Counted from the first letter of the stretch, positions 18,626 through 28,469 are shown. The stretch is 64,000 bases of DNA from Rubrivivax sp. (GCA_027485165.1 JAIXRN010000003.1:1-64000); one strand, 5' to 3'. The notes: generated from the letters alone by a model not told the origin. Numbers and translations: made by a program.

Positions 18626-20987
18626 CGCCGCTGGCTTGCGGCGCCGCCGGCAGCCGCAGCGGCAGGCTGCGCAGGCGCTGGCCGGTCAGCACGAACAGTG
18701 CGTTGGCCACTGCCGGGGCAATGCAGGTCATCACCGGTTCGCCCACGCCTTCGGGCGCGGCGCTGCTGGGCAGGATCACGGTGTCCACGTCCGGCGCCTG
18801 CGCCAGGCGCAGTTGCGGCTGGTCGTGGAAGTTGCTCTGCTGCACCTGGCCGCGCACGATGTCCACGCCGCCGTAGAGCGCGGCCGACAGGCCGAACTGC
18901 ACCCCGCCTTCCATCTGCTGGCGGATCAGGTTGGGGTTCACCGCCGTGCCGCAGTCGATGGCGCAGGCGACATGGTGCACGCGGATCGCGCCATCCCCAC
19001 CCATCGACACCCGTGCCACCTGGGCCACCACGCTGCCAAAGCTGTGATGCAGGGCGATGCCGCGGGCCTGGGGCGCGCCGTCGGCCGCCGGGGGCAGCGG
19101 CGTGCCCCAGCCCCCCAGCCGCGCCGCGGCCTGCAGCACGGCCAGGTGGCGCGGGTGCTGCTGCAGCAGGCCAGCGCGGAAGGCCAGCGGGTCGGCGCCG
19201 GCGGCGTGCGCGGCCTCGTCCAGGAAGGCTTCCTTGAAGAAGGCCTGGTGCGAATGGCCTACCGCGCGCCAGAAGCCCACGGGCACGGGGCTGTCGGCCG
19301 CGACATGGGCCACGCGCGCGGCCGGCCATTCGTACGGCTGGTCGAAGGCGCCTTCCTGCGCCGTCTTGTCGGGCGACAGCGCCACCAGGGCAGCCGGCAG
19401 CCCGAAGTGGCGCTGCATCACCTGCGGCAGGATGGTGGGCCCGGCCGAGACCTGCTGCCAGGCCACCAGCTGGCCCTGGGCGTCCAGCCCGGCCTGCAGG
19501 CGGGCCACCGCGGCCGGGCGGTAGAAGTCGTGGCGCGTGTCTTCTTCGCGGGTCCACAGCACCTGCAGCGGCCGGCCGGCCAGGGCCGGGTTGGCGCGGG
19601 CGGTGTCGCGCGCGATGGCTGCGGCCTGGGCGATGAAGTCGGCTTCCAGCCGGCGCCCGAAGCCGGCGCCCAGCAGGGTCACGTGCATCGTCACGCGTTC
19701 GGCGGCGATGCCCAGCACGCGGGCCACGGCGTCGCGCGCGATGGCGGGAATCTGCGTCGGCGCCCACACCGTGGCGCGGCCGTCGGGGTGAATCTGCACC
19801 GTGCAGTTCTGCGGCTCCAGCGTGGCGTGCGCCAGGTAGGGCGCCCGGTAGTCGGCTTGCAGCGTCTTGGCGGCGCCGCGCAGGGCGGCGGCGACGTCGC
19901 CGTGGGTGAAGAGGGCGCTGCCCGCGTCGCTGTCCAGCTGCCGGGCCAGGTCGTCCAGCGCGGCGCTGCTGCTGTAGCCGGCGGCGGGGGTGCTGGCGGG
20001 GTCGTCCTGCCATTGCACCGGCAGTGCGCGCACGGCCTTCAGGGCGCGCCAGGCGCTGTCGGCCACCACGGCCACGCCGGCCGTGCCGCCCTGGTGGCCA
20101 TCGACGGCCAGTACCTGCTTCACGCCCGGCAGCGCCTGCACCGCGGCGGCGTCGAAGCCGGCCACGCGCCCGCCCAGCGTCGGGCACATCACCACGCTGG
20201 CGACCAGTTGGCCGGGCGCCTTCAGCATGCCGGGCACGTCCAAGCCGAACACGGCGCTGCCGTCGCTCTTGGCCTGCGCTTCCAGGCGCGCGAGGGGCCG
20301 GCCAATCAGGCCCCACTGGGCCGGCGTCTTCAGCGGCGCGCTGCTGTCCAGCGGCAGCCGCGCGGCGGCGGCGGCCAGTTCGCCATAGCCGGCGTTGCGC
20401 CCGCTGCCCAGGTGGCTGACCACGCCGCGCGCCACCTGCAGCTGCGCCACCGGCACCCCCCAGGCCTGGGCGGCGGCGGCCAGCAGCATGGCGCGCGCGC
20501 TGGCCCCGGCCTGGCGCATCGGCGCCCACAGGTCCCGCACGCTGCTGCTGCCGCCCGTCAACATCGTGCCCACTTCGCGCATCGTCTTGGCCGTCAGCCA
20601 GTGCGCGCTGCGCTTGATGGGGCCGTCGTCGTCGGGGTGGAAGGGCAGGCTGTCCAGCACGGTCGCCTGGTTGGCGTAGATGCGGTCGATGGGCGCTTCG
20701 GTGATCGTCACGCGCGCCCAGTCGGCGTCGAGTTCCTCGGCCAGCAGCATCGCCAGCCCGGTGTGCACGCCCTGGCCCATTTCAGACTTCGGCATCACCA
20801 CCTGCACCTGCCCGTCGGCGCCGATCTTCAGCCAGCCGCCAAAGGCGCTTTCGCCCGCGGCCGTGGCCAGTGGCGCGCCCGGCTGCAGGCGCTGGCGTGG
20901 CGGCAGCAGGCCCCAGCCGACGGCCAGCGCGCCGGTGGCGGCCAGGGTGCCCAGGAAGAAACGTCTGCGGGGCCGGCGGGGGTTCAT
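18612..20987 (-). CDS. Molybdopterin-binding aldehyde/isoquinoline oxidoreductase large subunit (IorB-like), Tat-exported
   Basis: Large catalytic subunit of the xanthine oxidase family, 791 residues, closest in layout to IsoB/IorB (two molybdopterin-binding regions). The N-terminus is a twin-arginine signal (RRPRRRFFLGTLAATGALA). Visible family features include VQVVMPKSEMGQGVHTGLAMLLAEELDADW, LLGAGFGRRLEADF, PVGFWRAVGHSHQAFFKEAFLDEAA and CAIDCGTAVNPNLIRQQMEGG. A small 2Fe-2S partner, usually adjacent, is not encoded on either side here, nor is a cytochrome c. Molybdenum cofactor synthesis is represented in the window only by moaC. Substrate unknown. Confidence 0.9.
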   Translation of the reverse strand: MNPRRPRRRFFLGTLAATGALAVGWGLLPPRQRLQPGAPLATAAGESAFGGWLKIGADGQVQVVMPKSEMGQGVHTGLAMLLAEELDADWARVTITEAPIDRIYANQATVLDSLPFHPDDDGPIKRSAHWLTAKTMREVGTMLTGGSSSVRDLWAPMRQAGASARAMLLAAAAQAWGVPVAQLQVARGVVSHLGSGRNAGYGELAAAAARLPLDSSAPLKTPAQWGLIGRPLARLEAQAKSDGSAVFGLDVPGMLKAPGQLVASVVMCPTLGGRVAGFDAAAVQALPGVKQVLAVDGHQGGTAGVAVVADSAWRALKAVRALPVQWQDDPASTPAAGYSSSAALDDLARQLDSDAGSALFTHGDVAAALRGAAKTLQADYRAPYLAHATLEPQNCTVQIHPDGRATVWAPTQIPAIARDAVARVLGIAAERVTMHVTLLGAGFGRRLEADFIAQAAAIARDTARANPALAGRPLQVLWTREEDTRHDFYRPAAVARLQAGLDAQGQLVAWQQVSAGPTILPQVMQRHFGLPAALVALSPDKTAQEGAFDQPYEWPAARVAHVAADSPVPVGFWRAVGHSHQAFFKEAFLDEAAHAAGADPLAFRAGLLQQHPRHLAVLQAAARLGGWGTPLPPAADGAPQARGIALHHSFGSVVAQVARVSMGGDGAIRVHHVACAIDCGTAVNPNLIRQQMEGGVQFGLSAALYGGVDIVRGQVQQSNFHDQPQLRLAQAPDVDTVILPSSAAPEGVGEPVMTCIAPAVANALFVLTGQRLRSLPLRLPAAPQASGAKPA

Positions 20988-21177
20988 GCCCCGGATTCTG
21001 GGCGCTGCGCCGGCTGGCGGTGCGGCGTCCTGGCCATCCCCCCGCGGCCCGTGCCGGGCTTGCCCACGTTTCAGTTCCAGGACAAGACCGCTGCTGCCAG
21101 CGCGAAAAGCCGCTCGCGCTTAAGCTCGCGGCCAGAAGACCTGACACCGCCCCTATTGATCGCTTCCTGATTCCCGC

Positions 21178-22725
21178 ATGACGCTCCAACGACGACTGCA
21201 GGCCCTGCCGGCCGAGCGCCTGCGCGCCATGCGCCGCGGCATTGAAAAAGAGAGCCTGCGCTCACTTCCCAATGGCCACCTGGCCCTGACGCCGCACCCG
21301 GCGGCGCTGGGCGCGCCGCTGACGCACCCGCGCATCACCACCGACTTCAGCGAAAGCCAGCTGGAACTGATCACCGGCGTGCACGCCGGCGTGGAAGACG
21401 CGCTGGACGAACTCACGCGCATCCACCAGTTCGTCTACCGCAGCCTGGCCGACGACACCCAGGGCCGTGGCGACGAACGCCTGTGGGTGGGCAGCATGCC
21501 CTGCGGCCTGCCCACCGACGAGACCATCCCGCTGGGCCGCTATGGCAGCAGCAACGTGGCGCGCGCCAAGAGCGTCTACCGCATGGGCCTGGGCCACCGC
21601 TACGGCCGGCGCATGCAGACCATCAGCGGCATCCACTACAACTGGTCGCTGCCGGGGCTGAGCAACGAAGAACACTTCGCGCTGATCCGCAACTTCCGCC
21701 GCCACGCCTTTTTGCTGCTGGTGCTGTTTGGCGCCAGCCCGGCGGTCTGCCCCAGCTTCGTGGCCGGGCGCGAGCACCCGCTGCAGAAGCTGGGTGAAGG
21801 GTCTGAGGCGGGCGCACTGGGCATGCCCTACGCCACCAGCCTGCGCATGGGCCGGCTGGGCTACCAGAGCGACGCGCAGGCCACCCTGGCCGTCAGCTAC
21901 AACAGCCTGGAAAGCTATGCCGCCAGCCTGCAGGACGCGCTGACCCGGCCCTACCCGCCGTACGAAAAGATCGGCGTGCGCAACCTGGGCGGTGAATACA
22001 ACCAGCTCGCCACCACGCTGCTGCAGATCGAGAACGAGTTCTACGGCACGATCCGCCCCAAGCGCGTGATCCGCACCGGTGAACGCCCGCTGCACGCGCT
22101 GCGCGAACGCGGCGTCGAATACATCGAAGTGCGCTGCATGGACCTGGACCCGTTCGTGCCGGTGGGCATCCAGGCGCAGACCATCCGCTTCCTGGACATC
22201 TTCCTGCTGCACTGCCTGCTGGCCGACAGCCCGCGCGACACGCCGGCCGAGATCGCCGAGCTGGGCCGCAACCAGCACCGCGCGGCCAGCCACGGCCGCG
22301 AACCCGGCCTGGCCCTGGAACGCCACGGCCGCCCGGTGCTGCTGATGGACTGGGCCGCCGAGTTGCTGGCCGACTTCGCGCCCATCGCCCAGGCGCTGGA
22401 CCAGGCCCATGGTGGCGCGGCCTACAGCGAAGCGCTGGCCGCTGCGCGCGCCGGCATCGCCGCGCCCCAGACCCTGCCGTCGGCGCGCGTGCTGGCGGCC
22501 ATGGCGCAAGACTTCGGCGGCAGCTACACCGCCTTCATGCGCGCCCAGTCCGACGCCACGCGAGCGCACCTGCTGGCCCTACCCTGGCCGGCCGAGCAGC
22601 AAGCCGCCTTTGAAGCCATGGTGCGCGAATCGCAGACCGAACGCGCTGCGCTGGAAGCCGCCGACCGCATGGACTTCGAAACCTACCGGCTGGCCTACCT
22701 GTCGCCGGAACGGCTGGCGGTCTGA
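21178..22725 (+). CDS. gshA: Glutamate-cysteine ligase, type 1
   Basis: First and rate-limiting step of glutathione synthesis: ATP-dependent joining of glutamate and cysteine. 515 residues, as expected for the proteobacterial type 1 enzyme. Recognisable blocks are MRRGIEKESLR (near residue 20), TTDFSESQLELITG, WVGSMPCGLP, RYGSSNVARAKSVYRMGLGHRYGRRMQTISGIHYNWSLP and VEYIEVRCMDLDPF. It is complete and monocistronic; gshB is not in the window. A hairpin with a short T run follows about 90 bases downstream. Confidence 0.96.
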   Translation: MTLQRRLQALPAERLRAMRRGIEKESLRSLPNGHLALTPHPAALGAPLTHPRITTDFSESQLELITGVHAGVEDALDELTRIHQFVYRSLADDTQGRGDERLWVGSMPCGLPTDETIPLGRYGSSNVARAKSVYRMGLGHRYGRRMQTISGIHYNWSLPGLSNEEHFALIRNFRRHAFLLLVLFGASPAVCPSFVAGREHPLQKLGEGSEAGALGMPYATSLRMGRLGYQSDAQATLAVSYNSLESYAASLQDALTRPYPPYEKIGVRNLGGEYNQLATTLLQIENEFYGTIRPKRVIRTGERPLHALRERGVEYIEVRCMDLDPFVPVGIQAQTIRFLDIFLLHCLLADSPRDTPAEIAELGRNQHRAASHGREPGLALERHGRPVLLMDWAAELLADFAPIAQALDQAHGGAAYSEALAAARAGIAAPQTLPSARVLAAMAQDFGGSYTAFMRAQSDATRAHLLALPWPAEQQAAFEAMVRESQTERAALEAADRMDFETYRLAYLSPERLAV

Positions 22726-22813
22726 GCAGCTCGACGGCTGGCGCTGGCGGCCTGGGGCAGGCCGCATCGCCGCATGGCTACTGTGCACGAGCTGTTGTGC
22801 GCCAACAACGCAA

Positions 22814-22835
22814 GGCTCGCTGAGCCGGGTCTTTT
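22814..22835 (+). terminator. Possible intrinsic terminator of gshA
   Basis: A small stem GGCTC-GCT-GAGCC is followed by GGGTC and five T residues. The stem is only 5 bp, so strength is doubtful, but the position fits the end of gshA. Confidence 0.4.
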
Positions 22836-22846
22836 TGTACCCTCGG

Positions 22847-22871
22847 GTGTCTGCAGTCACGCGGCAGACAC
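22847..22871. repeat. 8-bp inverted repeat upstream of the TonB receptor gene
   Basis: GTGTCTGC and GCAGACAC are separated by 9 bases, about 130 bases before the receptor start. It could be an operator or an mRNA hairpin. No Fur-like site was recognised in the 274-base gap. Confidence 0.4.
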
Positions 22872-22999
22872 AAAAGGAGATGTTCAGCCCCGAAACCGGC
22901 CCGCTGGCATGTCTCGACGTCTCGGTCTTTTGGTTCTGGTGATGCGGAACTTCGCTCGGCTGCTCTTCCAACACACGGTACTTTTTCGGAGCATTTGTC

Positions 23000-25810
23000 A
23001 TGAGAACGCGGAACTTTCAGTACACGCTCATCACGCTGGCGGTGATGGCGACGGGTTCCCCCGGGCTGGCTCAGACCGCGGCCTCTGCCCCGGCCGAGCC
23101 GGAGCGCATCACGATTACCGGCTCGAACATCAAGCGCATCCAGGCCGAAACGTCGTCGCCGGTGCAGGTGCTGACGCGCACCGAGATCAAACAGACCGGT
23201 GCCAACACCGTGCGCCAGATTCTGGACACCATCACCGCCACAACCGCCAACGAGTTGCGTGACGACGGTTCTGCGGCCAGCTTTGCTGCTGGCGCTACAG
23301 GGGTCTCCTTGCGCGGCCTGGGCAAGGCCGGGACGCTGGTGCTGGTGAACGGACGGCGCATCGCCAATTACGCCCTGGCCGACGGCGCGCAGATCACCTT
23401 TGTCAACATCGACTCCATCGCCGCCGACGCCATCGAACGCATCGAGATCCTGAAGGACGGCGCCTCGGCCATCTACGGCTCTGATGCCATGGCCGGCGTC
23501 ATCAACATCATCACGCGCGCCAACTATCAAGGCGTGGGCGTCAGTGCCAGCTACCAGCAGGGCGAGAGCCCGCAGATCGGCAAGCAGGCCACCGCCAGCA
23601 TCGTGGCCGGCTTCGGCGACCTGGCCGTACAGGGCTACAACGTCTTCGGCACGTTGGAGGTCTATCAGCGCGAGGGCTACTTCCTCAGCGACATCAAGGA
23701 CTACGCGCCAGAGTGGCAGAAGCGCATCGTCAACCCGGCCTACGGTGACCCCAGCCTGGTGTCCAACCCCGGCAACCTGTTCCCGGTCACCGTCAATGCC
23801 ACCACGGGCGCACGCACGCAGGGCACACGGCGCGCCAACCCGCTGTGCCCGACGAGCATGCTGAATTCGGCCAACGCCTGCGTCATGGACCTCAACGGCC
23901 TGAACCAGCAGTCCGACCCCTCCACCCGCGTCAACGCCTTCCTGGCCGGGCGCGCCAAGGTCGGCAGCATCGAGACCTTCGCCGAGATCTCCTATTCCAA
24001 GAACAAGACCGAGTACCTCGACCTTCCTTTCGGCATCAATGCCCCGGCCACGCCGAACCGCTGGTTCGACGGCAATACCCGCACGATTCAGGTCGCGCAG
24101 AAGCCGCTGCTCGCCGCCAACAACCCCGCCAACAACACGGGTGGCCTGGCCGGACTGGAATACCGCTTCAGCGACTATCTCGACATGTGGTCGCGCCCGG
24201 CTGAGGCCTCGCAGTACCGCTTCCTCGGCGGCATGAGGGGAACCTTCAAGAATTGGGACTGGGAAACCACCATCGCCCGCCTGGGCGCTGAAGGCACGAG
24301 CAACGGCCGCGGCGCGCACCGCACCGAATACGTGCGCGCGGTGGAGTCGGGCGAATACGTGATCGGCGGCGCCAACAACAGCCGCGCACTGCTGAACCGA
24401 ATGTTCCCGACCTTCGGGCTGAACGGCGAGAACAAGCAGGACGTCATCGACTTCAAGGCCAACGGCGAGCTGTTGAAGCTGTTCGGCGAACCCGTGCTGG
24501 CGGCCGTCGGCGCGGAGTACCGCGACGAGTTCGTCAAGATCAAATCCGACGACATCGTGATCGATGCGCAGATCGTCGGCCGCGGCGCGGTGTGGGTGGA
24601 AGGCGACCGCAAACTGGCCGCCGTCTTCGGAGAGCTGGAGCACAGCCCGCTGAAGGGCCTGACGGCCAACGCAGCGCTGCGCTACGACCGCGCCTCTGGC
24701 TTTGATGGCCGCGTTTCGCCGAAGCTCGGCTTGAAGTACGAGCTGGTGCCTGGCAAGTTCCTGGTGCGCGGCACGGCCGCGGGCGGCTTCCGCGCGCCGA
24801 ACGTGCCTGAAAGTCGCGGCCGCATCGGCCTGACTGGGTTCTTCAACGGCACGGTCGACCCTCGCCGCTGCGACACCGCCACGGCCATCCGCACCGCGCT
24901 GAACCGAGGCAACGCCAACGACCGCGCTGATGCCACGGCGGCCTTCAACTCGGGCTGCTCGGTTTCGCTGCCAGCGATGATCTCGGCCAACCCGGCCATC
25001 AAGCCCGAGTTGTCCCGCTCGGCCACGGTGGGCTTCGTGTTCGACCCGACACCGAACCTGTCGATCGCCGTCGATTACTTCGAGATCGAGCGCCGGGACG
25101 AGGTGTCCTACCGCGAGCCCAGCTTCGTGCTGGCGCGGGAGCTGACCGACCCGACCTATGCCGCGCTCGTCTCGCGCGCGCCGGTCAGCGCCACCGACCA
25201 GGCCCGCCTGGCCCGTGCACAGCAACTCGACCCTTCGCTCAGTGGCCTGACCTGGGCAGCGGGTGACCTGACGAGCCTGATCCTGCAGTACGAGAACTTC
25301 GGCAAGACTTTCTCTTCTGGCATCGATCTCGACGCACGCGGCCGCATCAGCGCAGGCGAGTACGGCCGTCTCAACCTGGGCCTGACGGTTACCTACACGC
25401 TGCAGCGCAAAGAGTTCGACATCACACTCAACGAGTACCGCCCCAACCGCGTGGGGCTGCGCAACACCCCGCGTGTGCGTGCCACCGGTTCTGCGGCGTG
25501 GACGATCGGCAACTGGACCAACACCTTGCGCGTGAACTTCACGTCCAAGACTTCGCTGAACAACGACGAGACCGACGCCGCGTCATGGGACCCCAGCCGC
25601 TGCGCCACGCGTCTGAATCCGGGTGAACTGTTCTGCTTCCGGGACGAGGACCTGCGCCTGGACGCCGGGGTGCGCTACAACGGCTTCAAGAACGCAACGC
25701 TGGCGCTTGACGTGGGCAATGTGCTGGGTGAAGACCCACCGGTCAACCTGCGCGATGGGTGGACCGTGCGTCCGCGCACCTGGAAGGTGTCGGCCGAGTA
25801 CCGCTTCTAG
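23000..25810 (+). CDS. TonB-dependent outer membrane receptor
   Basis: Outer-membrane active transporter of 936 residues. Signal peptide at 1-25 (ends PGLAQ). A TonB-box-like ERITITG segment comes next, followed by the plug domain: SSPVQVLTRTEIKQTGANTVRQIL, SLRGLGKAGTLVLVNGRR and IERIEILKDGASAIYGSDAMAGVINIITR, all typical. The rest is a beta barrel ending in the aromatic AEYRF. No regulator, FecI/FecR pair or catabolic operon is adjacent, so the substrate (iron chelate, carbohydrate or other) is unknown. It is flanked by gshA upstream and the convergent peptidase gene downstream. Asn/Thr codons are more frequent than in neighbours, as expected for a barrel. Confidence 0.93.
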   Translation: MRTRNFQYTLITLAVMATGSPGLAQTAASAPAEPERITITGSNIKRIQAETSSPVQVLTRTEIKQTGANTVRQILDTITATTANELRDDGSAASFAAGATGVSLRGLGKAGTLVLVNGRRIANYALADGAQITFVNIDSIAADAIERIEILKDGASAIYGSDAMAGVINIITRANYQGVGVSASYQQGESPQIGKQATASIVAGFGDLAVQGYNVFGTLEVYQREGYFLSDIKDYAPEWQKRIVNPAYGDPSLVSNPGNLFPVTVNATTGARTQGTRRANPLCPTSMLNSANACVMDLNGLNQQSDPSTRVNAFLAGRAKVGSIETFAEISYSKNKTEYLDLPFGINAPATPNRWFDGNTRTIQVAQKPLLAANNPANNTGGLAGLEYRFSDYLDMWSRPAEASQYRFLGGMRGTFKNWDWETTIARLGAEGTSNGRGAHRTEYVRAVESGEYVIGGANNSRALLNRMFPTFGLNGENKQDVIDFKANGELLKLFGEPVLAAVGAEYRDEFVKIKSDDIVIDAQIVGRGAVWVEGDRKLAAVFGELEHSPLKGLTANAALRYDRASGFDGRVSPKLGLKYELVPGKFLVRGTAAGGFRAPNVPESRGRIGLTGFFNGTVDPRRCDTATAIRTALNRGNANDRADATAAFNSGCSVSLPAMISANPAIKPELSRSATVGFVFDPTPNLSIAVDYFEIERRDEVSYREPSFVLARELTDPTYAALVSRAPVSATDQARLARAQQLDPSLSGLTWAAGDLTSLILQYENFGKTFSSGIDLDARGRISAGEYGRLNLGLTVTYTLQRKEFDITLNEYRPNRVGLRNTPRVRATGSAAWTIGNWTNTLRVNFTSKTSLNNDETDAASWDPSRCATRLNPGELFCFRDEDLRLDAGVRYNGFKNATLALDVGNVLGEDPPVNLRDGWTVRPRTWKVSAEYRF

Positions 25811-25896
25811 GCCTGCCTGAACCGCCAGGTGCATCAGGGGTCGGCCCTGGTGCCGCCGCCCTCGTGCCGACGCCCGGGTGCCGGCGCCCTTGGGCC

Positions 25897-27447
25897 TCAG
25901 CGCCCCAGGTCGCCGCGTGCGATGCGGTCCACCAGCAGGTCCAGCACGTCGCGCGCGGCGTCGATGTTCTGGTCGGCGTTCACCATCGCCACCACCGCCC
26001 AGGGGCGGCCCTGCGCGTCCTGCACCACGCCGGCCAGCGCGCGCACATTGCGCAGCGTGCCGGTCTTCAGCCTGGCCCAGCCAGTGGCCGGGCTGTCCTT
26101 GATGCGGTTGCGCAGCGTGCCGTCCACGCCGGCCACCGGCAGCGTGGCCAGCAGGTCGCTGGCGTGGCGGCTGCTCCAGGCCCAGGCCAGGGTCTGCGCC
26201 AGCGTCTGCGCACTGATGCGTTCGCTGCGCGACAGGCCTGAGCCGTTGTCCAGCACCAGCCCGGGCGCGGCGATGCCCTGGCGTGCGTACCAGCCCTGAA
26301 CCGCTTCACGCGCCAGGTCCAGCGTGCGGGCCTGCGGCTGCGCGGCCATGGCGGGCACGCCGAGCTCCAGGAACAGCAGCCGCGCCAGGGTGTTGTCCGA
26401 CGTCTTCACCAGCATGCGCAGCATCTCGCCCCAGGGCCGTGAACGGCGCTGGGCCAGCACCGGCAGGGTGCTGGCGGCGGCGGCGTCGCTGTCGGGGCTG
26501 GCATCCCGCGCATCCCGCGCAAGGCCTTCCCACTGGCCGCCCAGTTCACGCCAGATTTGCGCAAAGGCCAGGCCGGCGTAGCGCGTGCGTTCTGCGGCCT
26601 GCAGGTCTTCGTTGCGCGTGCAGCGGCGCGGGAAGGCGCCGCGCAGCACCAGCACGCTGCCGGCAGCGTCTTCGCGCCACAGCGGGCTTTGCCAGTCTTC
26701 GGACCAGCGGTTGCAGGGCTTGTCGTTCAGCTGCATGCCGCTGCTGTCCACGCGCAGGCCGCTGATGGCCGGGCGGATGCGCGCGCGCAGGCGTTCGCCG
26801 TCGGCCACCAGTTCCAGGGTCTGCAGGCCCAGGTCCAGGGGCAGGGCGTCGGGGATGACGTTCCACCAGCTTTCGGGCCGATCGTCGAAGGGCGGCGCGC
26901 CGATGTCCAGCCGCGCCGGGCGGTAGCGCTGGCGGTCCAGCAGCAGGTCGCCCTGGATGCGGCTGATGCCCTGGTCGCGCAGTTCGCGCAGCAGCAGCCA
27001 CAGCGTGGCCAGGCCCAGGTCGGGGTCGGCGCCGCCCTGCAGCACCAGGTCGCCCTGCAGCACGCCGCCCACCACCGGGCCACCGGCCAGCAGCCGGGTG
27101 AAGCCGGTGTGCGTGCTGCCCAGGGTGTCCAGCGCCACAACCGACGTCACCAGCTTCATGGCCGAGCCCGGCTGCATCGGCACCTGCGCGCGGTAGCGCC
27201 AGGGCGCGGCGCCGTGCCCCAGCGGCAGGGCGACGGCGCCCAGGCTGGTGGGGGGTAGCCCGCTGTTGGCCAGCGCCCGGGCCACGGGCGCTGGCAAGGC
27301 TTCGTCGGCCAGCGCTGGGGTGGCGCCGCTGGGGGCGCTGGCGCAGCCGGCCAAGCCGAGCGTCAGCGCCAGGCACAGCACGCCCAGTGCGGTGGCCGTG
27401 GCGGACCCGGCCGTCCTGGCGGGGGGGCTTGCGTGTTCGAACTGCAT
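25897..27447 (-). CDS. dacB: D-alanyl-D-alanine carboxypeptidase/endopeptidase (PBP4 type)
   Basis: Periplasmic low-molecular-mass penicillin-binding protein (peptidase S13) that trims or cuts peptidoglycan cross-links. About 516 residues. The catalytic triad motifs are all visible: SxxK in PGSAMKLVTS, SxN in VKTSDNTLARLL and KTG in RLKTGTLRN. The N-terminus has a hydrophobic helix ending LALTLGLAGC, a good lipobox, so it may be a lipoprotein, unlike E. coli DacB. Start is ambiguous between ATGs at 27447 and 27456. It is divergent from the sugar kinase gene by about 44 bases. Confidence 0.92.
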   Translation of the reverse strand: MQFEHASPPARTAGSATATALGVLCLALTLGLAGCASAPSGATPALADEALPAPVARALANSGLPPTSLGAVALPLGHGAAPWRYRAQVPMQPGSAMKLVTSVVALDTLGSTHTGFTRLLAGGPVVGGVLQGDLVLQGGADPDLGLATLWLLLRELRDQGISRIQGDLLLDRQRYRPARLDIGAPPFDDRPESWWNVIPDALPLDLGLQTLELVADGERLRARIRPAISGLRVDSSGMQLNDKPCNRWSEDWQSPLWREDAAGSVLVLRGAFPRRCTRNEDLQAAERTRYAGLAFAQIWRELGGQWEGLARDARDASPDSDAAAASTLPVLAQRRSRPWGEMLRMLVKTSDNTLARLLFLELGVPAMAAQPQARTLDLAREAVQGWYARQGIAAPGLVLDNGSGLSRSERISAQTLAQTLAWAWSSRHASDLLATLPVAGVDGTLRNRIKDSPATGWARLKTGTLRNVRALAGVVQDAQGRPWAVVAMVNADQNIDAARDVLDLLVDRIARGDLGR

Positions 27448-27491
27448 CACACGCATTGTCCGGCGGTGGCCCCGCCACAATGCGGCGGCTC

Positions 27492-28469
27492 ATGGACCCG
27501 GTTCGCCCTGTACCCACCACTGTCACCCCCAGCGCCCCGTCCCCGGTGGCCCGGCCCGGCTGGGGCCTGGGCCTGGATGGTGGCGGCACGGCCACGCGCT
27601 GGGCCCTGGCCGCGCCCGATGGCCGGCTGGCCGCCGAAGGCCAGGTGGCAGGGATGTCGGGCCTGCAACTGGCCAACGCAGCTGGCCAAGAAGCCTTGGC
27701 CGCCACCCTGGCGGCCCTGGCCCAGGCCGTGCGCGCTGGCGCGCCTGCAGACGAGCCCGTGCGTGTGGTGGCCGGGCTCACGGGTCTGGCCCCGGCCGAC
27801 AGCGCAGCGCTGCAGGCCCTGGTGGCCGCACCCTTCGGCCTGCCGCCCGCGGCCGTGCAGCTGATGAGCGACATCGAACTCACCTGCCGCGCGGCCTTCG
27901 CGCCCGGCGCCGGGGTTGTGGTCTACGCCGGCACCGGGTCCATTGCCGCCTGCCTGGACGCCGCCGGCCAGCTGCAACGCGCCGGTGGCCGCGGCGCGGT
28001 GATCGACGACGCCGGCGGTGGCCACTGGATCGGCCGTGAAGCGCTGCGCTGCGTCTGGCGCGCCGAAGACGCCAGCCCCGGCGCTGGCCAGCACAGCGCG
28101 CTGGGCCGCCAGCTGTTTGCTGCCGTGGGCGGCAGCGACTGGGCCGACACCCGGGCCTGGGTCTACGGCGCCAGCCGCGGCGAGATCGGCACCCTGGCCC
28201 TGGCCGTAGCCGCTGCGGCCGACGAAGGCGACCCGCACGCGCTGTCGCTTCTGCAGCAGGCCGGGCTGGAACTGGCGCGCCTGGCGCACTGTCTGCACCA
28301 GCGCCTGGGCCCGCTGCCCCTGGCCCTGGCCGGGCGCGTGTTCCAGCTGCACCCGCTGGTCGAAGCCAGCCTGCGCCAGGCCTTGCCCGACGATCCCCCC
28401 ATTCGCCCCTTGGCCACACCGGCCCACCATCAGGCGGCCCGGCTGGCCGCCCTGGGAGCCCTTGCATGA
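27492..28469 (+). CDS. BadF/BadG/BcrA/BcrD-family ATPase, probable N-acetylhexosamine kinase
   Basis: Actin-like ATPase fold, 325 residues. Motifs: phosphate 1 GLGLDGGGTATRWAL, phosphate 2 VVVYAGTGSIA, and a GGRGAVIDDAGGGHWIGREAL segment typical of GlcNAc/MurNAc kinases of this family (human NagK, clostridial MurK). It is neither a benzoyl-CoA reductase subunit nor AnmK. Placed between a PBP4 peptidase and an amidase, it is likely to phosphorylate amino sugars released from the wall; this is inference from context. Its stop overlaps the amidase start (ATGA), so the two are translationally coupled. ATG at 27480 is an alternative start. Confidence 0.85.
   Translation: MDPVRPVPTTVTPSAPSPVARPGWGLGLDGGGTATRWALAAPDGRLAAEGQVAGMSGLQLANAAGQEALAATLAALAQAVRAGAPADEPVRVVAGLTGLAPADSAALQALVAAPFGLPPAAVQLMSDIELTCRAAFAPGAGVVVYAGTGSIAACLDAAGQLQRAGGRGAVIDDAGGGHWIGREALRCVWRAEDASPGAGQHSALGRQLFAAVGGSDWADTRAWVYGASRGEIGTLALAVAAAADEGDPHALSLLQQAGLELARLAHCLHQRLGPLPLALAGRVFQLHPLVEASLRQALPDDPPIRPLATPAHHQAARLAALGALA

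Noticed and set aside
18636..21170. Very long open frame opposite the molybdoenzyme gene
   Set aside because: It is the mirror of a high-GC gene: His/Gly/Arg/Ala-rich translation with no domain, no ribosome site, and a real gene on the other strand with clear motifs.
22880..22942. 20-codon open frame (ends FWFW) between gshA and the TonB receptor gene, after AAAAGGAG
   Set aside because: The ribosome site touches the ATG with no spacing, and no leader-peptide logic (regulatory codons plus attenuator) was seen.
22778..25225. 815-codon open frame opposite the TonB receptor
   Set aside because: Compositionally biased (Val/Gly/Arg/Ala), no motifs, and fully overlapped by a convincing receptor gene.
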